Notes under the pieces: model-generated
The model's database searches: none
What the model was told of the DNA's origin: nothing
Seen by the model: the letters and a program-made list of their open reading frames with translations, nothing else
Shown: piece by piece, positions 57,507 to 64,000 of the stretch
Position numbering within the stretch: the stretch's first letter is position 1
How the letters are laid out: each line of letters opens with the position of its first letter
Translations under genes and position numbers: made by a program
Origin: Oxalobacter sp.
Lineage (GTDB): Bacteria > Pseudomonadota > Gammaproteobacteria > Burkholderiales > Burkholderiaceae_D
Direction of reading: 5' to 3'
Length of the DNA: 64,000 bases
NCBI GenBank assembly: GCA_017524145.1
Contig: JAFWUI010000043.1
Coordinates: 1-64,000 of the forward strand

Positions 57507-58595
57507 GCAGTACGGTTTTCCTATTGCTTCAATAAGTTTCCGTACAGGTGTTGGCAGCCCCAAAGCTAATGCATCATCCTGCCTGCGCCATATCTGGTTT
57601 TCAGCAATCTTGGAAGGTTTCCTGGTTTTTACCAAACAAGGTGTGATGTTGAGCCTGAAATGGGTGAAAGTATGGGTGAATGGGTTAAGTGGGGCAAAGG
57701 CAAGGATGGGGCCCAAACCCTCCATATATTGCATTACAGATGCTTCAACGGCCTTTCCGGGAATAACAGGGCATTCTGGCAAAGCATAAAGTCCTCCCCA
57801 GATTCCCTTCTCAGGGCGTTTTTCCAACAGGATATGGTCTCCTGACAGGATAACAGGCATGATGGTTTCCCGGACAGGAAGGCTTTTTTTCGCCTTTTTC
57901 AGGGGCAGTTCTGCAATCCGGTTTTCTTTTTTGGCACGGCAGATGTCCGTGAAAGGGCAAAGCGGGCATCTTGGACTCGAGCGGGTGCAGATTGTTGCAC
58001 CAAGGTCCATAAGTCCTTGCGTATAACTTTCAATCCCAGCATCTGGCAGAAGGGATTCAGTCAGGTTCCAGAGACGTTTTTTCCCGGCAGAATCGGCAAT
58101 GGTGTCAGTAAGGGCAAATATCCGTGAAAGGACACGGACAACATTGCCGTCCATGATGGCGGCTTTCTCACCAGCAGCAAAAACCGCAATGGCGGCCGCT
58201 GTTGAACGTCCGATACCCGGCAGGGTCTCTAGGATTTCCTGTTTTGTTGGAAAAAAACCACGGTATTCAGAAATTATGATTTGGGCACATTTATGCGGGT
58301 TGCGCGCCCTTGAATAGTATCCAAGGCCACTCCAGTAATGAAGGACTTCGTCAATCCCAGCATCTGCCAGATCGGCAACAGTCGGAAAACGTTCCAGGAA
58401 ACGTTGGTAATAAGGGATGACTGTTGTGACCTGCGTCTGCTGGAGCATGATTTCTGAGAGCCAGATAGGGTAGGCATCACGGGTGTCCTGCCATGGCAGG
58501 CCGTGGCGGCCATGCTGTCTCTGCCAAGTGATGAGGGTCTGGGCAAAATCAGGCAAATAGGGCTGTTGCCTTGTTTTTTGAGGGTTCTGGCACAT
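57498..58595 (-). CDS. mutY: Adenine DNA glycosylase
   Basis: It removes adenine mispaired with 8-oxoguanine. The glycosylase domain shows LPWQDTRDAYPIWLSEIMLQQTQV (landmarks LPWQ, WLSEIMLQQTQV), and the helix-hairpin-helix LPGIGRSTAAAIAVFA. The catalytic Asp is in AIMDGNVVRVLSRI. An iron-sulfur loop CTRSSPRCPLCPFTDIC has spacing C-x6-C-x2-C-x5-C. A NUDIX-like C-terminal domain follows (LLEKRPEKGIWGGLYALPE). The ATG at 58595 is preferred on length; an ATG at 58628 adds 11 residues. It overlaps rapZ tail to tail. Confidence 0.94.
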   Translation of the reverse strand: MCQNPQKTRQQPYLPDFAQTLITWQRQHGRHGLPWQDTRDAYPIWLSEIMLQQTQVTTVIPYYQRFLERFPTVADLADAGIDEVLHYWSGLGYYSRARNPHKCAQIIISEYRGFFPTKQEILETLPGIGRSTAAAIAVFAAGEKAAIMDGNVVRVLSRIFALTDTIADSAGKKRLWNLTESLLPDAGIESYTQGLMDLGATICTRSSPRCPLCPFTDICRAKKENRIAELPLKKAKKSLPVRETIMPVILSGDHILLEKRPEKGIWGGLYALPECPVIPGKAVEASVMQYMEGLGPILAFAPLNPFTHTFTHFRLNITPCLVKTRKPSKIAENQIWRRQDDALALGLPTPVRKLIEAIGKPYCLL

Positions 58596-58782
58596 GTCTA
58601 GGCAAACATACAGAGTACGTATTGCCATTGTGCATCAATTTGATTTGATTATGAAATATTGGACAAAACGGTTGAGTTCTGCCAGACTTTGAGATAGCTG
58701 GTAATTTCTCCAGAGAAAGCTTTATTTCAAGGAATAAACCCCAATCTTGAGAATCCCAGCGGTTTTCCAATCAGGTGATGAA

Positions 58783-59142
58783 ATGACTCCTACTATTATT
58801 ACGAAAGGAATCAAGGCCGGGGAGGCCATGCAGGACTACGTAATGGAGAAACTGAAAGGGCTGCTTTCCTATTCCCAGGACAGTATCCGCTCTATTACCG
58901 TACGGCTGTCAGACACCAACAGGATCAAGAAGGGTTTGAAAAAACGTTGCCTTATCCAGTTGGAGCTGCCAGGGTTGCCATCAATTGTCGTAACCAAGTT
59001 CGCTTCAGACGTTCAGGGTGCCATTGACAGCGCGATGCATCACGCATCGGGTCTATTGAACAAGACTCTCTCCAAGGTCAAAGATATTCCACATACCTCT
59101 TTACCCTTGTATTTCAATAAACCTTGGCTGTTAGCGGTCTGA
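58783..59142 (+). CDS. hpf: HPF/RaiA-family ribosome hibernation factor (S30AE domain)
   Basis: The 119-residue protein resembles the ribosome-associated S30AE family: TIITKGIKAGEAMQDYVMEKLKGL at the start, ITVRLSDTNRIKKGLKKRCLIQLEL in the middle and SDVQGAIDSAMHHASGLL near the end. It binds the small subunit and promotes inactive 100S or protected 70S ribosomes in slow growth. It is the short type without the long dimerising tail. The ATG at 58783 is used, since the upstream 12 codons look non-coding. The nearby ptsN-hprK-rapZ genes are its usual neighbours. Confidence 0.8.
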   Translation: MTPTIITKGIKAGEAMQDYVMEKLKGLLSYSQDSIRSITVRLSDTNRIKKGLKKRCLIQLELPGLPSIVVTKFASDVQGAIDSAMHHASGLLNKTLSKVKDIPHTSLPLYFNKPWLLAV

Positions 59143-59182
59143 TCCCCGCTTCAAGCTCACCCGCCAGAGGGATCTGGCAATC

Positions 59183-59204
59183 AAAGGGAACTTCGGTTCC
59201 CTTT
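59183..59204 (+). terminator. Hairpin with UUCG tetraloop behind hpf
   Basis: Arms AAAGGGAAC and GTTCCCTTT (9 bp) close a TTCG loop, an especially stable tetraloop. The tail CGTATTTCTGG has few T, so termination efficiency is uncertain, but position and stem support it. Confidence 0.65.
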
Positions 59205-59397
59205 CGTATTTCTGGCATTCCCTTTCTTGCTGTTGGCTCCTGGTCTGAGAGATGTTGGGGGTATTGGAAGGGGAAATCATTGCATTTTCAATTTTTAACA
59301 GGATAACGCTGGTGCATGGTATAGAATGCCTGTCATGTCCAGACAAACCTTTAGCTGCCTGGATATGGTTTTCTGAAATCTTTTCCAATCAATAGCT

Positions 59398-60045
59398 ATG
59401 AGGTCTGGTTTTTCCCGTTTCTGCCGTTTGCTGGTACCTGTGCTTGCCGGCACTATCCTGTTGTCTGGTTGTGCAGGAGTTGATTCTTTCCTGACAAAAG
59501 AAAAAGAGGTTCGGGCACCTTATTTCCTGAAACAGCAGCCCCGTGCCTGTGTCGATAAAGTGGGGATAAAGGGGCGTTTCTCCATCTATTACAAAAGAGA
59601 TGACCGGGAAGAAGGCGTGCATGGTGGTTTTGAGTGGGAACAGACTCCTGAGCTGACAACCATCACCTTGCTGTCACCTTTGGGGCAGGTGGCGGCAACC
59701 ATTGATGTCATGCCACAGCTTGCTACGTTCACGGTACCTGGAAAACCGCCTAAATCCGCGCCAGATGCTGACAGGCTCATCCAGTCCCAGTTGGGATGGG
59801 CGTTACCGGTAAGCGGGATGAAGGAATGGTTGCAGGGGTGTGCTGTCGATGCACAGGGGAAGCCATTCATTGCTTCTCCTGAGAAGAAATCAGTCATTAC
59901 CAAGGACAGATGGCAGATTGATTACGTGACCTGGATTGATGGACCGACAATGCCGTTGCCAAAGCGTATCAACCTGGTCAGGGGCAAGGATTTAACAGAC
60001 CTTGACCTCAATATGAAACTGGTAATTGATGAATGGCGGTTTTGA
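59398..60045 (+). CDS. lolB: Outer-membrane lipoprotein LolB
   Basis: It receives lipoproteins from LolA and inserts them into the outer membrane. The 215-residue precursor has the lipobox LLSGC near residue 22, then GRFSIYYK, HGGFEWEQ, the hydrophobic loop region TLLSPLGQVAATIDV, LGWALPVSGMKEWLQG and a C-terminal PKRINLVR-x5-LDLNMKLVIDEW. These fit LolB's half-barrel. It overlaps ispE by 13 bp, the standard lolB-ispE arrangement. Confidence 0.92.
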   Translation: MRSGFSRFCRLLVPVLAGTILLSGCAGVDSFLTKEKEVRAPYFLKQQPRACVDKVGIKGRFSIYYKRDDREEGVHGGFEWEQTPELTTITLLSPLGQVAATIDVMPQLATFTVPGKPPKSAPDADRLIQSQLGWALPVSGMKEWLQGCAVDAQGKPFIASPEKKSVITKDRWQIDYVTWIDGPTMPLPKRINLVRGKDLTDLDLNMKLVIDEWRF

Positions 60046-60944
60046 CGACTCTTGATGGAAGGCGCACATACAGGGATTGCCCTGCGCCTGCCAAGCTGAA
60101 TCTGTTCCTGCATGTAGTTGGACGCCGGCCAGATGGATACCATCTGCTGGAGTCGGTTTTCCAATTGATTGATTTCTGCGACCTGCTGCATTTCACCTGC
60201 CGGGAAGACGGTCAGGTCAAGCGCTTGACGCCAGTTGAGAATGTTACCGAGTCAGATGACCTGACTGTCCGCGCAGCACTGTTGTTGAAAGATACGGTAA
60301 AGGACAGGAAAGGTTTGATAGTCCCAGGTGTGGATATTGAGATTGAGAAACGGATTCCTGCTGGTGGCGGTCTTGGCGGCGGGTCGTCCGATGCTGCTAC
60401 AACACTCCTGGCCCTGAACCGGTTATGGGAATGCGGTTTTTCCACCGGGGAATTGATTGGATTGGGGGTAAAGCTCGGGGCGGATGTTCCGTTTTTCCTT
60501 TTCCAAAAGAATGCTTTTGCAGAAGGGATTGGGGAGAAACTGACACCGGTTCAGACACCTGAAGGTTGGTTTGTTGTGATTAAGCCACCAGTTTCCGTCT
60601 CGACAGGGCTGATATTCCAGTCCAGTGAATTGACAAGGGACACAGAACCCATCACAATGAAAAGCTATCCAAATTTCAGTGATCCTTATATCCAGGCAGG
60701 CAGGAATGACCTGCAGGCAGCAGCATCTCAGCTTTTCCCTGAAATACAGGATGCGCTGGAAGATTTGGGGCAGTATGGAAATGCCAGGATGACAGGGTCA
60801 GGTGCCTGTGTGTTTGCCCGTTTCGATACAGAAAATGAGGCTGAAGGGGTTGCAGCAAAGCTGTCAGGCCGATGGGAAACAATGATTGCCCGTTCACTTC
60901 AACACCATCCATTTGACCTTTCTGGGCAATATCCGGGGATTTGA
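60033..60944 (+). CDS. ispE: 4-diphosphocytidyl-2-C-methyl-D-erythritol kinase
   Basis: This GHMP kinase phosphorylates CDP-methylerythritol in the MEP pathway, later in the same route as dxs. The 303-residue protein shows CPAPAKLNLFLHVVGRRPDGYHLLES near residue 16 and the ATP loop IPAGGGLGGGSSDAATTLLALN near 109. LGADVPFFLF follows, and the last motif is ARMTGSGACVFARF near 250. It is followed directly by a tRNA gene, probably on the same transcript. Confidence 0.95.
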   Translation: MAVLTTLDGRRTYRDCPAPAKLNLFLHVVGRRPDGYHLLESVFQLIDFCDLLHFTCREDGQVKRLTPVENVTESDDLTVRAALLLKDTVKDRKGLIVPGVDIEIEKRIPAGGGLGGGSSDAATTLLALNRLWECGFSTGELIGLGVKLGADVPFFLFQKNAFAEGIGEKLTPVQTPEGWFVVIKPPVSVSTGLIFQSSELTRDTEPITMKSYPNFSDPYIQAGRNDLQAAASQLFPEIQDALEDLGQYGNARMTGSGACVFARFDTENEAEGVAAKLSGRWETMIARSLQHHPFDLSGQYPGI

Positions 60945-60962
60945 TGTGCCGGTCCAGTTTAT

Positions 60963-61037
60963 AGGGGTATCGCCAAGTGGTAAGGCATCGGGTTTTGATC
61001 CCGACATGCGGAGGTTCGAATCCTCCTACCCCTGCCA
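60963..61037 (+). tRNA. tRNA-Gln (anticodon UUG)
   Basis: A full cloverleaf can be drawn. The acceptor stem AGGGGTA pairs with TACCCCT, followed by G and an encoded CCA. The anticodon stem TCGGG/CCCGA encloses TTTTGAT with anticodon TTG. GAGG-TTCGAAT-CCTC forms the T arm. It is located between ispE and prs, a conserved betaproteobacterial position. Confidence 0.95.
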
Positions 61038-61090
61038 TTTTCCATAGTTATCAGCAGGAAGACAGACTTTAACAGGGTTGTTACGGAATC

Positions 61091-62056
61091 ATGTCGGACA
61101 GAGAATTTATGATTTTTTCCGGAAATGCCAATCCGGAACTGGCAGAAAAGGTTGCCGCCAAGCTTGGGATGCCACTCGGCAAGGCATTGGTCACCAAATT
61201 TTCAGATGGTGAGGTTCGAGTTGAAATCAACGAAAGGGTCCGTGGCAAGGATGTGTTCATCATCCAATCCACCTGTGCACCGACCAACGACAACCTGATG
61301 GAAATCGTGTTGATGGCAGATGCCCTGAAACGGGCTTCTGCAGAACGTATCACCGCCTGTATCCCTTATTTCGGTTATGCCCGTCAGGACCGCCGTCCAC
61401 GTTCCACCCGTGTTGCAATTTCTGCCCGCGTGGTTGCCAATATGCTTGAAAGCATAGGCATCAGCCGTGTCATCATCATGGACGTGCATGCGGCACAGAT
61501 CCAAGGATTCTTCGATATTCCTGTCGATAACATTTATGCATCACCGATCCTGTTGAAGGACATTGCAGAGAAGCATTATGAAAACCTGATTGTTGTGTCT
61601 CCTGATATCGGTGGGGTTGTCCGTGCCCGTGCGTTGGCAGAACGTTTAGGCTGTGACCTGTCCATCATTGACAAACGCCGTCCAAGGCCCAATGAATCAG
61701 AAGTCATGAACCTGATCGGCAGTGTTGAAGGCAAGGACTGCATCATCATGGATGACATTGTTGATACAGCAGGAACCCTGACCAAGGCGGCAGAAGCCTT
61801 GAAGGAGCGTGGCGCAAAGACAGTTGCTGCTTACTGCACCCATCCTGTCTTGTCAGGGCCGGCCGTTGAACGTATCATGGTGTCCTCCTTGGACGAATTG
61901 GTTGTCACCGATACCATCCCATTGTCAGAAAGTGCCAAAAAATGCGGCAAAATCCGCCAGCTTTCCTGTGATGCTGTGTTGGCAGAGACCCTGCGCCGGG
62001 TCAGTTCCGGGGAATCGGTGATGTCCCTGTTTGATGAATTGGACAAGAAAGTCTGA
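61091..62056 (+). CDS. prs: Ribose-phosphate pyrophosphokinase, canonical copy
   Basis: It makes PRPP from ribose 5-phosphate and ATP for nucleotide, histidine and tryptophan synthesis. The 321-residue protein has [17 protein letters not shown] near residue 36 and [19 protein letters not shown] near 96. The catalytic-histidine region is [19 protein letters not shown] near 135, and the PRPP loop is the standard [19 protein letters not shown] near 219. All expected catalytic residues are present. The 3' neighbour is rplY. Confidence 0.97.
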   Translation: MSDREFMIFSGNANPELAEKVAAKLGMPLGKALVTKFSDGEVRVEINERVRGKDVFIIQSTCAPTNDNLMEIVLMADALKRASAERITACIPYFGYARQDRRPRSTRVAISARVVANMLESIGISRVIIMDVHAAQIQGFFDIPVDNIYASPILLKDIAEKHYENLIVVSPDIGGVVRARALAERLGCDLSIIDKRRPRPNESEVMNLIGSVEGKDCIIMDDIVDTAGTLTKAAEALKERGAKTVAAYCTHPVLSGPAVERIMVSSLDELVVTDTIPLSESAKKCGKIRQLSCDAVLAETLRRVSSGESVMSLFDELDKKV

Positions 62057-62143
62057 TTGCAGGTTTTTTCTGGAATCTCTGGTCGCGGAGATTCCTCAAC
62101 AGAGAGGTAAAACCTCGTTTTTTTAATTTAATTGGAGTTATCA

Positions 62144-62749
62144 ATGAAAGTAGTAGCATCCGCTAGAGCAGAAGTAGGGACCGGAGCGAGCCGCCGCCTG
62201 CGTGCTGCCGGCAGGGCACCTGGTATCGTTTATGGTGGCACTGCCGAACCTGTCAGCATTACGCTGGACCACAATGAACTGTTTTATGCTTTGAAGAAAG
62301 AAGAATTCCATTCTTCCATCTTGGACCTGGAAATCGACGGCAAGGTCGAAAAAGTCCTGTTGCGTGACTTCCAGCCACATGCATACAAACCCCTGATCCT
62401 GCATGTTGACTTCCAGCGTGTTGATCCTAATCAGCAGATTTCTGTCAAGGTTCCACTGCATTTCATCAATGAAGAAGCTTCCCCTGCTGCCAAGGCTGGT
62501 GGACTGCATCGTGCAGCGTCTGACCTGGAAATTTCCTGTTTGCCAGCAGACCTGCCTGCATTCATTGAAGTTGACCTGACGGGTCTTGCCATCGGTCAGT
62601 CTATCCACCTGAAAGACCTGAAACTGCCAGCTGGTGTCAAAGCAGTTTCCCATGACGCATCTTTGGCAATTGTTACAACCGAAGAAGTTGCTGCGCCTGT
62701 TGAAGAAGCTGAAGGCGAAGCAGCTGCTCCAGCTCCTGCTGAAGCTTGA
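62144..62749 (+). CDS. rplY: 50S ribosomal protein L25 (Ctc type)
   Basis: It binds 5S rRNA. The 201-residue protein is the long Ctc form: an N-terminal L25 domain ([41 protein letters not shown]) and a C-terminal TL5-like domain ([34 protein letters not shown]), with an acidic Ala/Glu tail. The ATG at 62144 follows TTGGAGTTATCA. The T-rich leader and good binding site fit a highly expressed ribosomal gene. A clear terminator follows. Confidence 0.96.
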   Translation: MKVVASARAEVGTGASRRLRAAGRAPGIVYGGTAEPVSITLDHNELFYALKKEEFHSSILDLEIDGKVEKVLLRDFQPHAYKPLILHVDFQRVDPNQQISVKVPLHFINEEASPAAKAGGLHRAASDLEISCLPADLPAFIEVDLTGLAIGQSIHLKDLKLPAGVKAVSHDASLAIVTTEEVAAPVEEAEGEAAAPAPAEA

Positions 62750-62767
62750 TTGTAAAAATATTGATGA

Positions 62768-62802
62768 AAAAGCATCTGCTACTTGGCAGATGCTTTTTTT
62801 TT
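62768..62802 (+). terminator. Rho-independent terminator of rplY
   Basis: AAAGCATCTGC pairs with GCAGATGCTTT across a six-base loop and runs into nine T residues. It is one of the clearest terminators in the window. Confidence 0.9.
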
Positions 62803-62827
62803 GAATATAATCATATTTTCCCAATAT

Positions 62828-62904
62828 AGGGGAGTCGCCAAGTTGGTTAAGGCACCGGATTCTGATTCCGGCATTCGAGGGTTCGAATCCTTCCTCCCCT
62901 GCCA
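62828..62904 (+). tRNA. tRNA-Gln (anticodon CUG)
   Basis: The acceptor stem AGGGGAG pairs with CTCCCCT, followed by G and an encoded CCA. The anticodon stem CCGGA/TCCGG encloses TTCTGAT with anticodon CTG. The T arm GAGGG-TTCGAAT-CCTTC has one G-T pair. It stands between the rplY terminator and the second prs copy, mirroring the tRNA-Gln(UUG)-prs pair 2 kb upstream. Confidence 0.94.
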
Positions 62905-63064
62905 TCCCGCATTCCAATACTCCTGAATCCTGGAATTTCCTTTGAAATCAATGAATAATGCTGTTAGCCAGCTCTAATGGTGTTCAATTGGCTTCAACAG
63001 GACCAGGAAAAATTGTTTATACTTCTGCCTATACACTGAACCGTTGATGGAAAGAAGCCGAATC

Positions 63065-64000
63065 ATGTCTGACCATAAAATGAAGATTTTTTCTGGCAAT
63101 GCCAATCCAACACTTGCATCCAGGGTTGCAAGCCGGTTAGGGATGCCTTTAGGGAAAGCGCTGGTCACCAAGTTTTCTGATGGTGAGGTCCGGGTTGAAC
63201 TGAATGAGAATGTCCGGGGTATGGATGTGTTCATCATCCAGCCCACCTGTGCACCGACCAATGACAACCTGATGGAAATCCTGCTGATGGTGGATGCCTT
63301 GAAACGGGCATCAGCAGGACGTATCACTGCCTGTATCCCTTATTTCGGTTATGCCCGTCAGGACCGCCGTCCGCGTTCCACCCGCGTTGCAATTTCTGCC
63401 CGTGTCGTGGCGAATATGCTTGAACGGGTCGGTGTCGACCGTGTCATCATCATTGATGTCCATGCGGACCAGATCCAGGGGTTCTTTGATATTCCTGTCG
63501 ATAACATCTATGCATCGCCAGTCCTGCTCAGGGACCTGAAGAAAAAGAGTTATAAGGACCTGGTTGTGGTTTCACCGGATATCGGTGGTGTTGTCCGCGC
63601 CCGTGCGTTGGCAGAACGTTTGGGCTGCGAACTGTCCATCATTGACAAACGCCGTCCAAGACCTAATGAATCAGAAGTCATGAACCTGATCGGCAGTGTT
63701 GAAGGCAGGAACTGTGTCATTATGGATGACATGGTGCGGACGGCAGGCACCCTGACCAAAGCGGCGGATTCCCTGAAGGAGATGGGAGCCAAGATGGTTG
63801 TGGCCTATTGCACACATCCAGTGCTTTCTGGCCCTGCGGTTGAACGTATTGCCGCTTCATCATTGGATGAGCTGGTTGTGACCGATACCATCCCGCTGTC
63901 CGACCTTGCCAAGAAATGCAGCAAAATCCGTCAGGTTTCCTGTGATGAACTGCTGGCGGAAACCCTGCGTCGGGTCAGTTCCGGTGAATCCGTCATGCAG
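63065..64000 (+). CDS. Second ribose-phosphate pyrophosphokinase-like protein, altered PRPP loop, cut by window edge
   Basis: The first 312 residues are readable and align without gaps to the canonical Prs at 61091. Conserved parts remain: [55 protein letters not shown]. The PRPP loop reads [19 protein letters not shown]: the Asp before TAGT, present in the first copy, is Arg. The codon change is GAT to CGG, needing more than one substitution. This may abolish or redirect activity, or create a regulatory partner. The frame is open to the edge, so it is not an obvious pseudogene. Confidence 0.85.
   Translation, partial: MSDHKMKIFSGNANPTLASRVASRLGMPLGKALVTKFSDGEVRVELNENVRGMDVFIIQPTCAPTNDNLMEILLMVDALKRASAGRITACIPYFGYARQDRRPRSTRVAISARVVANMLERVGVDRVIIIDVHADQIQGFFDIPVDNIYASPVLLRDLKKKSYKDLVVVSPDIGGVVRARALAERLGCELSIIDKRRPRPNESEVMNLIGSVEGRNCVIMDDMVRTAGTLTKAADSLKEMGAKMVVAYCTHPVLSGPAVERIAASSLDELVVTDTIPLSDLAKKCSKIRQVSCDELLAETLRRVSSGESVMQ

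Overview
The window looks like chromosomal core DNA from a betaproteobacterium of the order Burkholderiales, most likely an Oxalobacter-like member of the Oxalobacteraceae. This is inferred from gene content, not from a database match. The supporting signs are a moderate base composition and several gene orders typical of the order: ubiB / Tim44-like / ubiE / HIT; ptsN-hprK-rapZ; lolB-ispE-tRNA-Gln-prs-rplY; and a BPSS1780-type membrane protein behind a type II homoserine kinase. A gene with RquA features (rhodoquinone synthesis) also suggests low-oxygen or anaerobic electron transport.

Layout. 1-141 is the end of an IS3-type insertion sequence, cut by the window edge. 147-2776 is a small accessory stretch: a lipoprotein, CsaA, a DMT exporter and a divergent LysR regulator. 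2800-8410 holds pyrC, a cobalamin adenosyltransferase and a tightly overlapping xseB-ispA-dxs-folE2 operon (isoprenoid supply and folate). 8618-16950 holds a second DMT exporter, yegP, polA, a LOG-family gene facing polA head to head, a DUF2782 protein, thrB, a membrane protein and argB. 17028-18904 is a convergent pair of unrecognised exported proteins. 19075-26089 is the complete F1Fo ATP synthase operon atpI-B-E-F-H-A-G-D-C on the minus strand. 26453-29670 holds rquA, an MBL hydrolase and birA-coaX. 29777-33193 is an Mla-like lipid transport operon, followed by a hydrolase and ybeD-lipB-lipA (lipoate). 35911-38917 is argS-SPOR-dsbA. 39078-46657 holds a Spy-like chaperone, an FAH-family enzyme, a Sel1-repeat protein, nudB, aspS, fmdB and a sodium:solute symporter. 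46812-51037 is ubiB / Tim44-like / ubiE / HIT / YqaA. 51173-58595 holds ilvA, queF, ptsN, a tandem pair of near-identical secreted proteins, hprK, rapZ and mutY. 58783-64000 holds hpf, lolB, ispE, tRNA-Gln(UUG), prs, rplY, tRNA-Gln(CUG) and a second, divergent prs copy that runs off the window.

Several pathways recur. Quinone chemistry is represented by ispA/dxs/ispE (isoprenoid side chain), ubiE, ubiB and rquA. Pterin/7-deazaguanine chemistry is represented by folE2, nudB and queF. PTS-Ntr signalling is represented by ptsN, hprK and rapZ. Envelope upkeep is represented by the Mla-like operon, lolB, dsbA and the Spy-like protein.

I see no CRISPR array, prophage, rRNA operon or obvious defence system. 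The least ordinary signals are the second prs with an arginine in its PRPP loop, the tandem secreted paralogs sharing a 115-bp identical block, the RquA-like methyltransferase beside the ATP synthase operon, and a DsbA with a CDHC active site.
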